Assembly: GCF_019059575.1 (NCBI RefSeq)
Contig: NW_024881691.1
Coordinates: 62,001-126,000 of the forward strand
Reading direction: 5' to 3'
Length of the DNA stretch: 64,000 nucleotides
From: Amphibalanus amphitrite
Lineage: Eukaryota > Arthropoda > Thecostraca > Balanomorpha > Balanidae
Below the pieces are notes generated by a model. That model had not been told where the DNA came from and did not search any database. It saw only the letters and a list, made by a program, of their open reading frames with translations. Every line of letters begins with the position of its first letter. Position 1 is the stretch's first letter. Of the stretch, positions 36,401 to 43,455 are shown piece after piece. Made by a program: the position numbers and the translations under genes.

Positions 36401-39400
36401 TCATATTTCATGGCGATATAAGATCCCGCCCGGAATGTGCTGTATAACGTAATTGCAGCTGCCCGTTTAGTTCCCCCTATGTCCGGGAGGTGGCAGCAGT
36501 GTCTATGGCTGACGGTGGCGCCGCCTCGGTAGGGACCTGGCCGACGTGGACCTCTACGTCGGCGGTCTGCTGGAGACGCCGCTGGAGGGCGCCCTGGTCG
36601 GGCCCACACTGGCCTGTCTGATGGCCAATCAGTTCCAAACGCTGAGGAGGGGCGATCGGTTCTGGTACGAGAACGGCGACGAACGCCATTCGTTCACGCC
36701 AGGTCAGTATTTTCTTTAGGATCGGCGGTCACACTGCGCCAGTATAGGACCGGCGGTCCGTCAGGTCAGTAAAGAGCCGGCGCGGCGGTCCGTCAGGTCA
36801 GAGTCAGGTCAGCTGGCCGTGGGAGCAGAGGTTCTCATCTACTACAGGTCAGCTGGACCGATAGCCGAACCAAACCCGTCTGGGACAGAGCCGAGCTGTA
36901 GCCAGCTCCAAACCGAGAAACGACGAACGGCGGAGGGGCAAAATTGAGGCCCGAGGCGGCCTCGGCACAGTCCGACCCCGAGCTTAGAAACTTCGGAAAT
37001 CTCGCCCTGCTGACAAAACACGTGCACGACGCACTTTCTGAATAACGTCTATAAAATTGGTCCCCTGCCACCCCAGGATGTGGCAACTCGCGGATAGTTA
37101 TACAGATGTCGTTATGATCGGGAGCTATCAGCTATCCAAATCTATGTACCGTATCGGGGCACATATTATGTCTTATTGTGTATGATGAGCAAAACGTAAG
37201 CGGTGACCATGCCTTCGTATGTAAAATATCTCCATCCCGGCATTTCAATGGTTTTCAACAAGAAGAAGTAGCACATGCCATGTCCAAAGTTTCTGCAGCA
37301 ATGCCTTCCTATAAATATGAATGTCCTCAATTCAATTCCAGGAACTATTTACAAACGTCGATTTTACCGATGCATCCGTAACGAGCGTATGTCATTGGAA
37401 TCCGTGAAGAATCTCAGCGCTGTTCAATTGCAAACCGTCCTCGAACGGCTTGGGCTGATTGTATAACGCTCGTTTGTATCGTCGTCACGACAGGCTGGCC
37501 GGTTTTCGGCGTGCCACTGGACGTGAGCCGACACTGAATAATCCATCGGATGGAGCGCATCCCGATGAGCGTCCCACTGCCGAGTATGTGTGCAGTGTGC
37601 AAATGGAGAGCCACTCCCTGACTGTCGGATGGCGATTACCGGACGGCTCGACCACAGACCCAGCTGATAGAGGCGCTACAGCTGGCCTCCGCACAGCTGA
37701 TAGAGATGCCCCTCCACCGCTCAGCTGATAGAGATGCCCTTCCACTGCACATCTGATAGAGATAGCCGCCCAGCTGACAGAGTGGTCCAGCCTGGCTGGC
37801 AGAGCTGCCCGTTTAACTGACAGGACTGTCAGTCCCAGGACTGGAGGGCTGACAGGATCTCCGCTCTCCACAACCCAGCTGATCCATTCACAGCTCAGCT
37901 GACGACATCCCCGCCCTCTCTCCACAGCCCAGCTAATCTCTGTCCCTTCTCCCCACAGCCCAACTGAGGGAGCTCCGCAAGGTGACCCTCTCCAAGGTGA
38001 TCTGCGACAACTCGGCTCTGGCCACCATCCAGCCCGACATCATGTTCAAACCAGACGACACGTAAGTGGTCGTCAGAAACTGTCAATCGCTTTAGCAATC
38101 GGTCAATCAAATAACAAACACAGTGACATTTATTGTCGATTTCGTACGGTGCGTGAGATTGAGGCTTGCGCTATTAAGTCAGCTGTTAGGCAACTCTGCA
38201 TACGTGCAGACACTTACTGAACATCTGAGTGTTAGCTTGAGTTCTTGGCATGCCTGGCTGTCGAGGACCAACTACTTCACCAGCCTCGACGACCCTCGAA
38301 AAGCGCGATGCCTCATGCATCTTTGCGAGGTCTCTCCTGCTGACACGTTTCCGCCTATCGCAGGTCCAATCAGCGCGTCAAGTGCCGCCACCTGCCTGCG
38401 CTGGACCTGCGTCTCTGGGCCTCGGAGCTGGGCTGTGTGGCGCCGCAGCGCCCCCAGACCGGGTCCGGCGGCCGGCCCGGCCCGGCGCGGCCGCCGCCGT
38501 TCTGGCCGGGCGGCCGGCCCGCCGGCGGACCCACGCCGTTCCCAGGAGGCCCTCCGCCGGCCGGCAGCACTCCGCCGCCCACCAGACCGGCAGCAGGCAC
38601 CGACGACAGTCTGGAGCGGCCGGTGTTCCCCGGCTCCGAACCCACCGAGCCCGTCACACCGACCGGCGCCGGTCCGAGCACCGGCCCGGCGACCTCCGAC
38701 GGACAGCCGCCCAGCTGGGAGCCCCAGCCGCCCTCACGGGCCCCCGCGGTCGAGCCGCCCGCACAGGTGGTCCCCGTGGACCCCGCAGTTCTGCCGCCAT
38801 CCGAGCCGACCCCAAGCCCCGCTGTGGTGCCTGTAGACCCGGCGGTGTGGCCGCCCTCCAGGCCGACTCCGGGACCGGCCCCGCTGCCGGAGATTGCCGT
38901 GGACCCGCCGCGGACCACCACCCCCAGACCGACACCCGGTCCCGCCGTGATCCCGGTGGACCCGCCGGTCCTGCCGCCCGCTGGTCCCACCCCGGGACCG
39001 GTGGCTCCGGTGCCCGTGTCCCCGCCGCTCCTGCAGCCGGGTGAGCCGCTGCAGCCGGCGCCGGCCCCGCTGCCCACGCCCGGTCCTCACCAGCCGATCC
39101 ACCCTCCGGTCCTCCCACCGGCGCCGGCTCCGACCCCGGGTCCCGGCGGGGGAGTCAGACCGGTCCCACTGCCGACTCCGGGACCGCACCAGCCGATCCA
39201 CCCGCCCGTGCTGCCGCCGGCCCCTGGCCCCGGGGCTCAGATCCGGCCGACTCCCGGCCCCGGGGCTCAGATCCTGCCTGCCCCGGTCCCGGACCCCGGA
39301 GTGGAGGTCCTGCCGACTCTCGGCGCAGGGGCACAGATACAGCCGCCGGTACAGCCGCCGCCAGTGCCGTTCCCGTCCCGTCCTACACCCACCATGATGA

Positions 39401-42400
39401 TGTCGGCGATGACGCTGACCGTGCCGGCCGCCCTGTGGCCCACGGCCCCCGGAAAGCAGCTGGTGATCGTAGCCGGCCGGCGGCCCGTGGTCACCATCAT
39501 CCCGGTGCCGCGGCCCGCTCTCGGCGGACTCACGGCCCTCAGCTCTCTCCCACCCGCGGTCATCTTCCCCTCGAGGGAGAGCAGCGGCGGCGGAGGAGCG
39601 CCCGCGTCCGTCTCCGGGACTCCCACCGTGCCAGCGATGACGATAGAGGCGACGGGGAGCTTCACCACGCTCTCTGTGCTAACGTCACTGACGGCGTCAG
39701 TGTCTGTGACGCCGGTGACATCCGCAGTGCCGGCGACGTCAGTGGTAACGCCGAGGCCGCCCCCGATGCCGGTGTTCCCGCCGGGCTTCGACCCCGACTT
39801 CCCGTTCATCCCGCCGGGCGAGTCGATTGAGATCGAGCCCACCGACACGGGACCGTCGGGCGGCGAGACGACGGTGACCATCCCGGAGATCGGCCAGCCG
39901 GTGTACCCCGACACGGAGGACGCTGAGCTGTACCCGGACTACCTGCAGCCCGGCGTGGAGCCCGAGTACCCAGACGGGGGGTGGGAGGAGGTGTCCGTGC
40001 CGACCTCACCCGGCGGCACGCAGCCGCTGCCGCCCGGCCCGACCACCGACTTTGACTACCCGACCATCCCGGCCGGCGAGTCGATCGCCATCGAGCCGAC
40101 CGACACCGAGTACGACGACGGGCCGCCGACGGTGGTGTGGGTGCCGGACGCGGCGCTGCCCGACCGGCCCGGCTCCTCGCCGCACCTGGAGCCGTCCGTG
40201 CAGCCGGCGGGGGCGGCCGGCGGGCCCAGCACCGCCACCGCGGACCCCGCCGCCGGCCGGCCCGGCCTGACCCCGGCCATACCCGCCGGGGCCGCGCTGG
40301 GCACCGCAGTGTCCTCGGTCCCAGTCGGAGCCACGGAGAGTGGATCGGCCTCGTCCATCCTCACTGGCGTCACATTGGAACCTTCCGTGTCGTCTATATT
40401 GACAGGAGCGACTCTAATTCCCTCTCTCACGTCCTTCACGATTGGAGGGACATTTAGGCCGTCCATTTATCCATTCATTACTGGGGCCACACTTCGGCCG
40501 TCGATATCTTTTGGTACTGGAGCGACGCTGGAGCCCGTGATTACATCAATCCTTACTGGGGCTACTCTTTGGCCTTCAATATCTTTCATTACTGGAGCGA
40601 CATTGACACCGTCAGTTACTTCATTCGTTACTGGCGTGACGCTGAAACCGTCTATATCGTTTATTACTGGAGCGACACTGAAACCATCTTTAACGTTTAT
40701 CACTGGAGCAACACTGAAACCGTCCGTTACTTCTTTTATAACCGGGGCGACACTGAAACCGTCCGTTACACCGTCTATTACTGGAGCGACACTGAAGCCA
40801 TCCCTTACTTCGTTCATTACTGGAGCGACGCTGAAACCGCCTATATCATTTATTACTGGGGCGACACTAAGACCTTCTGTTACATCATACATTACTGGAG
40901 CGACACTGAAACCGTCCGTTACATCATTCATTACTGGAGCGACACTGAAACCGTCCGTTACTTCATTCATTACTGGAGCAACACTAAAACCGTCTGTATC
41001 ATTTATTACTGGAGCGACCTTAAAACCATCCGTTACTTCATTCATAACTGGAGCGACACTGAAACCGTCCGTTACTTCGTTTATAACCGGGGCGACACTG
41101 AAACCGTCCGTTACTTCGTTTATAACCGGGGCGACACTGAAACCGTCCGTTACTTCGTTCATTACTGGAGCGACGCTGAAACCGTCTTTAACGTTTATCA
41201 CTGGAGCAACACTGAAACCTTCCGTTTCTTTGTTCATTACTGGAGCGACACTGAAGCCGTCAGTTACTTCCTTCATTACTGGAGCGACGCTGAAACCGTC
41301 CGTTACTTCGTTCATTACCGGGGCGACGCTGAAACCGTCCGTTACTTCGTTCATTACCGGGGCGACACTGAAACCGTCCGTTACTTCGTTCATTACCGGG
41401 GCGACACTGAAACCGTCCGTTACTTCGTTCATTACCGGGGCGACACTGAAACCGTCCGTTACTTCGTTCATTACCGGAGCTACCCTGAGTCCCTCGGTCA
41501 CCTCCGTCCACCCTAGCGCCACCCTGACCGTTCCGTCCCCGGCGGTGACCCCGTCCCGGCCTGACCGACCACAGGTCACCAGCTGGCTGACGTTTGAGAC
41601 AGTCGTGGTGACGGGCCCCTACGGACCGGTCACGGCCATCCGACCGGGGTCGACCGCGGTCACCGAGCGCCCCTCGGCCAGTGCCGCGCCTCCGGTCACC
41701 GTGCGCCCCTCGGCCAGCGCGGCGCCCGTGATGGTGACTTCCATCGTGTGGTCGCGTCCGTCGCCGGCCGGCTGGCCGCCGCGACCCCGGCCCGGCCCGC
41801 CGCAGGTCACCATTATCGCCGGTCCGACGCCGACCATGGCGGGCGTGCACCGGCCCGGCGCCACGCTCACTATCGAGTCGGCGGCGGCCGGCGACATGGG
41901 CCCGGCGCCGGCCGTCCCCGTGCCCCGGCCCACGGCCACCCTGACCGTCACCGTCACCGCCCAGCGGCCGACCCGACCTGGCGCCGGCCGCCCGGGACAC
42001 GGGGCCACCGGCGGCGTCTACCCCGGCCTCGGCGGCTCGCTCGGAGGGTATCCTGGGTCTGGAGGAACGGTCGGAGGATATCCAAGTCCTGGAGGGTCAG
42101 TCGGAGGATACCCAAGTCCAGGTGGATCCGTCCAAGGATACCCTAGACCTGGTGGATCCATCGGTGGGTACCCTAGGCCCGGAGGATCGTTTGGTGGATA
42201 CCCCAGGCCCGGAGAATCAGTTGGAGGGTACCCGAGTCCCGGAGGATCACCTGGAGGATACCCCAGGCCCGGAGGATCGTTCGGAGGATACCCCATGGCC
42301 GGTCCGGCAGTTTACCCAACTCCGCGACCCCCGGCAGGACTACCGATACCATCTGAATCGAGCGAGCTGACACCGGAGGATGGTTCTGATAGCCCAGAGC

Positions 42401-43275
42401 TAGGTGTACGACCAACAGATGGTGAAGAACCGATCCAGTCCCTTCAGAAGGAACCAGGCCACCCGGTTCAGACCAAGCCGACCGGCGATCTCCAGCCGAT
42501 ACCCGTCCTGCCGGAGACCGGGCACCCGGTACAGAGTAAGCCCATCGGGGACGTCGAGCCGATCATCGTCCGTCCTCCCGAGACGGACCACCCCGTCCAG
42601 TCCAAACCGATCGGCGACGTGCAGCCAGTCCCTGTGCTGCCCGCCGAGCCCGACCGGCCGGTTCAGACCAAACCGACTGGAGACGTGCAGCCCGCCGAGC
42701 CCGACCAGCCGGTCCAGACTAAACCGACTGGAGACGTGAGGCCGATTCCAGTGCTGCCCGCGGAGCAGGGCTACCCGGTCCAGACCAAACCCACCGGAGA
42801 CATTCAGCCGATCCTCGTCCTGCCGGCGGGGCAGGGTCCCCACCGGCCGACCGACGACCAGGGGCCTCCCCCCGACCGGCAGACGCCGAGCACCATGGCG
42901 CCGATGAAGCCGGACGGCCTGGCGCAGCCCATGCCGTCCCCGTCCTCCGACCTCGGCTCCCACGTCCTCACCAAGCCCGTCGGACACGTGCAGCCCATCC
43001 CTGTCCTCGGGCCGGCGCCGCAGGCCTCCACCGTGCCTCCATCGGCCAGTTCAAGCACCACGGCCCGTCCCTCGACCTCCCAACCCCCGCCGACCACCAC
43101 GACCAGCCGGCGGCCGTCCGTGCCGCCGGTCCCGGCCCGGCCCGGCGCCCTGGTGAGCGCGTGTGAGGCCACCGGCGCCTGGCGCTGGGTGCCCGGCATG
43201 AGCCAGTGGTGCGCCTCCAACTGCCTGATGAAGAACCCACCCTTCTGTCCGCCGTCCCACTGCCGCTGCTGGTGA
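12791..43275 (+). CDS. Secreted heme peroxidase with giant mucin-like C-terminal extension (15 exons, 2347 aa)
   Basis: Fifteen GT-AG exons sum to 7044 nt with every phase matching. Order: 12791-12837, 18443-18636, 19466-19604, 20094-20320, 29075-29254, 29646-29816, 30783-30977, 31918-32045, 33067-33251, 33750-33889, 34702-34820, 36107-36240, 36533-36702, 37959-38061, 38364-43275. Residues 1-25 look like a signal peptide. Residues about 153-735 are a full animal heme peroxidase: [19 protein letters not shown] with Asp252/His253 (distal side), calcium loop [13 protein letters not shown], Arg388-x-x-Glu391 (catalytic Arg and heme-linked Glu in myeloperoxidase), FGHTLV with proximal His492, and [10 protein letters not shown]. 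All key residues are present, so an active H2O2-using enzyme is expected. Residues 736-2310 are Pro/Thr/Ser/Gly repeats; 2311-2346 hold six cysteines. Likely secreted to cuticle, egg coat or mucus-like matrix. Chorion peroxidases and peroxinectins are relatives but lack such a tail as far as I know. Confidence 0.88.
12838..18442 (+). other. Peroxidase intron 1
   Basis: 5.6 kb. Holds the 21-bp minisatellite at 14590-15050 and a degenerate GC-rich repeat at 17400-17530 (CGTGGCCAGC-GACGGTCGGC). No other gene recognised; the 219-codon frame at 17428 has no motif. Confidence 0.6.
14590..15050. repeat. 21-bp minisatellite in intron 1
   Basis: About 22 copies of GGCCGGCCCACGGCAGACCCA with variants (CGGGAGACCCAGAGCGGCCAA). 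Period divides by three, so long frames open on both strands (to 306 codons) without meaning. Confidence 0.92.
18443..18636 (+). CDS. Peroxidase exon 2: end of signal peptide and propeptide
   Basis: Acceptor TTCCCCACAG; encodes [18 protein letters not shown] through [13 protein letters not shown] to LRTREAPQ, one base left over at donor CAGG|GTGAGC. Fits the variable pro-region before animal peroxidase domains. Confidence 0.75.
19466..19604 (+). CDS. Peroxidase exon 3: pro-region
   Basis: Acceptor ACCCCTTAG; encodes [18 protein letters not shown] and then [19 protein letters not shown], a helical segment like those preceding the catalytic domain in relatives. Donor AAAAG|GTGAGG, phase 2. Confidence 0.78.
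19651..19750. repeat. (GA)n microsatellite with G-run interruptions
   Basis: Purine-only tract of GAGAGA blocks interrupted by GGATGA and GGGGGG. Confidence 0.9.
20094..20320 (+). CDS. Peroxidase exon 4: start of catalytic domain
   Basis: Encodes [30 protein letters not shown] and [11 protein letters not shown], the standard N-terminal signature of the family (YRT-DGTCNN-WG-LPP-Y-D). Phase 2 in, phase 1 out at GACA|GTGAGT. Confidence 0.93.
20476..20525. repeat. (CGGCC)n satellite-like array
   Basis: Ten uninterrupted pentamers in intron 4, directly beside the half-copy of the palindrome repeat family. Confidence 0.93.
20533..21235. mobile_element. Single-arm copy of the palindrome repeat family
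   Basis: Matches the left arm of the 22967-26218 palindrome unit by unit: GAGAGGCTTATATCTCAGCA, TTTTTTGTTGGGTAGC, then GGCTGGGCCGATTGCG-type units and two copies of TGCACGTGCGCACGTGCA (20979 and 21106 areas). Only one orientation is present. Confidence 0.75.
21326..21402. repeat. (CT)n microsatellite
   Basis: About 36 uninterrupted CT dinucleotides. Confidence 0.95.
21403..22966. other. Intron 4, unique-looking stretch
   Basis: A 24-bp direct duplication GGCCGTGATATACGGATATG at 21646 and 21670. CpG-dense 22100-22690 with compositional open frames; no gene recognised. Confidence 0.45.
22967..26218. mobile_element. 3.25-kb near-perfect palindrome built from about 130-bp units
   Basis: The left end ACCTGGATTGGACACTCG reappears inverted at the right end, and arms of about 1.69 and 1.56 kb pair along their length, meeting at GTATATAC (24651-24658). 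Next to each end is a small hairpin, AAAATAAGAGGCC/GGCCTCTTATTTT. Inside each arm are tandem units of about 127-135 bp with a GGCCGATTGCG core and the palindrome TGCACGTGCGCACGTGCA. The right arm lacks one unit (left 24276-24410), which explains the length difference. No transposase and no clear target duplication. Possibly a foldback-type element; unclassified. Confidence 0.88.
26219..26660. other. Intron 4, AT-rich spacer
   Basis: No gene or repeat recognised. Confidence 0.4.
26661..27835. mobile_element. 1.18-kb TA-flanked inverted-repeat element
   Basis: Ends GGGGAGAGTGGGGTAAGATG and its inverse (one mismatch over about 27 bp) abut TA on both sides. Subterminal copies of GGGGTAAGATGCCCCC and its inverse occur at about 27030, 27595 and 27640. 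A G/C-run repeat block fills 27160-27540. No transposase seen. Confidence 0.85.
27964..28430. mobile_element. 467-bp TTAA-flanked MITE (piggyBac-type target)
   Basis: Inverted ends AGGGACCCTCCCACCTT abut TTAA at 27960-27963 and 28431-28434. Internal sequence noncoding. Confidence 0.82.
28468..28612. repeat. (GAAT)n-like microsatellite
   Basis: Degenerate ATGAATGA/AATAAATA tetranucleotide tract. Confidence 0.85.
28781..29095 (+). repeat. 41-43-bp minisatellite made of the exon 5 splice acceptor
   Basis: Eight copies of TGTGTTCTGTGCCAG followed by AGGTGGACAGCCCGGTAACG; CAG of the acceptor recurs at 28781, 28823, 28864, 28905, 28946, 28988, 29029 and 29072. The last copy is the one continuous with the coding exon. 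Each earlier copy also contains a GTAACG donor-like word 14 nt after the acceptor. Confidence 0.93.
29075..29254 (+). CDS. Peroxidase exon 5: distal heme pocket
   Basis: Encodes [20 protein letters not shown] and [13 protein letters not shown]; Asp252 and His253 match the heme-linked Asp and distal His of myeloperoxidase. The acceptor (GTGCCAG|AGGTGG) is the last of eight near-identical tandem copies, so the start rests on phase and family alignment. Confidence 0.88.
29255..30782 (+). other. Peroxidase introns 5 and 6
   Basis: 29255-29645 and 29817-30782, separated by exon 6. No repeat or gene recognised; 30060-30260 is CpG-rich. Confidence 0.5.
29646..29816 (+). CDS. Peroxidase exon 6
   Basis: Encodes [19 protein letters not shown] and [19 protein letters not shown], matching the family pattern C-x(n)-C-PI-IP then CM-F-RS. 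Acceptor GTTTTCAG, donor CTGG|GTGAGT. Confidence 0.93.
30783..30977 (+). CDS. Peroxidase exon 7: calcium-binding loop
   Basis: Encodes [20 protein letters not shown]; Thr329, Tyr331, Asp333 and Ser335 occupy the calcium-ligand positions of myeloperoxidase (where Tyr is Phe, a backbone ligand). Ends [13 protein letters not shown]. Confidence 0.94.
30978..31917 (+). other. Peroxidase intron 7
   Basis: AT-richer, nothing recognised beyond a normal pyrimidine tract before exon 8. Confidence 0.5.
31918..32045 (+). CDS. Peroxidase exon 8: catalytic arginine
   Basis: Encodes [19 protein letters not shown] and [10 protein letters not shown]. Arg388 and Glu391 correspond to the catalytic Arg239 and heme-ester Glu242 of myeloperoxidase; the Met that follows Glu there is Gln here, as in non-myeloperoxidase members. 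Confidence 0.94.
32046..33066 (+). other. Peroxidase intron 8
   Basis: First 640 bp featureless; the last 370 bp are the acceptor-like repeat described separately. Confidence 0.5.
32700..33080 (+). repeat. Degenerate repeat carrying copies of the exon 9 acceptor
   Basis: GTCCC/GTTTGTCCC-rich units each followed by an AG and a GAGTC-like word: 32736 (TTAG|GAGTCCCACCGGCTGG), 32799 (CACAG|GAGTCCCAC), 32863 (AAG|GAATCCC), 32972 (GAGTCTTGCCGGCTG), and the true exon 9 start 33067 (CCAG|GAGTCGCGCCGTCTGG). Spacing is about 50-95 bp. Confidence 0.75.
33067..33251 (+). CDS. Peroxidase exon 9
   Basis: Encodes [33 protein letters not shown] and [15 protein letters not shown], the helix that leads into the proximal histidine. 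Phase 0 in, phase 2 out at ATGAG|GTAGGT. Confidence 0.94.
33252..34701 (+). other. Peroxidase introns 9 and 10
   Basis: 33252-33749 is AT-rich; 33890-34701 is mixed. Nothing recognised. Confidence 0.5.
33750..33889 (+). CDS. Peroxidase exon 10: proximal heme histidine
   Basis: Encodes [14 protein letters not shown]; His492 is the proximal heme ligand. Continues through [19 protein letters not shown]. Donor GCCG|GTAAGG. Confidence 0.95.
34702..34820 (+). CDS. Peroxidase exon 11
   Basis: Encodes [20 protein letters not shown] and DLGALNIQ, matching the family stretch before RGRDHG. An NSS sequon is present. Phase 1 in, phase 0 out. Confidence 0.94.
34821..36106 (+). other. Peroxidase intron 11
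   Basis: CpG-rich start with a short GGC run near 35145; the remainder is featureless apart from the decayed exon copy near its 3' end. Confidence 0.5.
35955..36060 (+). pseudogene. Decayed duplicate of the exon 12 start
   Basis: CTGACCATGTCATTCGCCCT then GTTTCAA|CGGGGTCGGGACCACGGCCT parallels the true CTGACCGTGCCCCTCGCCCT and TTCCAG|CGGGGCCGGGACCACGGCCT. It would encode RGRDHGL but its acceptor is CAA, not CAG, and the frame then drifts and stops. Confidence 0.85.
36107..36240 (+). CDS. Peroxidase exon 12
   Basis: Opens with [17 protein letters not shown], one of the most conserved motifs of animal heme peroxidases. A decayed copy of its acceptor and first 12 codons lies about 125 bp upstream. 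Confidence 0.95.
36533..36702 (+). CDS. Peroxidase exon 13
   Basis: Encodes [32 protein letters not shown] and FWYENGDE, matching the family pattern [11 protein letters not shown] and GPT-AC. Acceptor GCCTCGGTAG lacks a strong pyrimidine tract. Confidence 0.94.
36695..36860 (+). repeat. Repeated donor-like CAGGTCAGT words after exon 13
   Basis: The exon 13 donor CCAG|GTCAGTA is followed by TCAGGTCAGTAAAGAGCCGG, TCAGGTCAGAGTCAGGTCAG and ACAGGTCAGCTGG, with CGGCGGTCCGTCAG shared between the first two. Confidence 0.6.
36865..37655 (+). other. Peroxidase intron 13, central part
   Basis: No gene or repeat recognised. Confidence 0.4.
37655..37958 (+). repeat. CAGCTGATAGAG repeat leading into the exon 14 acceptor
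   Basis: About ten degenerate units of roughly 25-35 bp, for example CACAGCTGATAGAGATGCCC, with later copies CCACAACCCAGCTGATC and CCACAGCCCAGCTAATC that closely match the real CCACAG|CCCAACTGAGG. Confidence 0.8.
37959..38061 (+). CDS. Peroxidase exon 14
   Basis: Encodes [20 protein letters not shown] and [12 protein letters not shown], the C-terminal peroxidase signature with its conserved CDN. Its acceptor follows degenerate copies of the same acceptor sequence. Confidence 0.93.
38062..38363 (+). other. Peroxidase intron 14
   Basis: 302 bp, no feature beyond splice sites (AC|GTAAGT and CCTATCGCAG). Confidence 0.6.
38364..43275 (+). CDS. Peroxidase exon 15: domain end, mucin-like repeats, six-Cys module
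   Basis: 4912 nt, open throughout. The first 30 codons ([20 protein letters not shown]) finish the peroxidase domain. Residues 736-1360 are Pro-rich ([26 protein letters not shown]) with two copies of an acidic block containing [10 protein letters not shown] and [10 protein letters not shown]. Residues about 1375-1760 are 13-residue [13 protein letters not shown] repeats; about 1933-2023 are ten-residue [10 protein letters not shown] repeats; about 2074-2203 are some 20-residue [20 protein letters not shown] repeats. The end has cysteines spaced C-x15-C-x3-C-x7-C-x4-C-x-C around PGMSQWC and [10 protein letters not shown]. The dense Thr/Ser/Pro suggests O-glycosylation and matrix attachment. 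Confidence 0.9.
40355..41515 (+). repeat. 39-bp coding tandem repeat ([13 protein letters not shown] units)
   Basis: About 30 in-frame units of 36-39 nt with strong homogenisation near the 3' end (41290-41490), where four consecutive units are almost identical. A second plus frame and a minus frame are also open for over 300 codons because the unit length is a multiple of three. Confidence 0.93.
42028..42305 (+). repeat. 30-bp coding tandem repeat (GGYPxPGGSx units)
   Basis: Nine ten-residue units alternating [20 protein letters not shown] and similar. Gly-Tyr-Pro repeats with regular Tyr could be cross-linked by a peroxidase through dityrosine; that is inference. Confidence 0.9.
42450..42840 (+). 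repeat. Approximately 60-bp coding repeat ([18 protein letters not shown] units)
   Basis: Six units of about 20 residues, one shortened by an internal deletion ([14 protein letters not shown]). Confidence 0.85.
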
Positions 43276-43455
43276 GCGGATACGGGGGACGGGAGTCGCG
43301 GGAGGCGGAACCCGCCCTTCTGTCCGCCGTCCCACTGCCGCTGCTGGTGAGCGGGTGGGGCGAGCGGGAGTCGCGGGAGGCGGAACCCGCCCTTCTGTCC
43401 GCCCTCGCACTGCCGCTGCTGGTGAGCGGGTGGGCGAGCGGGAGGGGCGGGAGGC
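43234..43455 (+). repeat. Three 75-bp tandem copies of the peroxidase 3' coding end
   Basis: AACCC..CTTCTGTCCGCC begins at 43234, 43309 and 43384. The first copy is the true C-terminus with TGA at 43273-43275; copies two and three would encode [13 protein letters not shown]-stop or a near variant but lie beyond the stop. Confidence 0.93.

Noticed and set aside
40467-41579. 370-codon minus-strand frame antisense to the peroxidase tail
   Set aside because: By-product of the 39-bp repeat; no splice sites or conserved ends.
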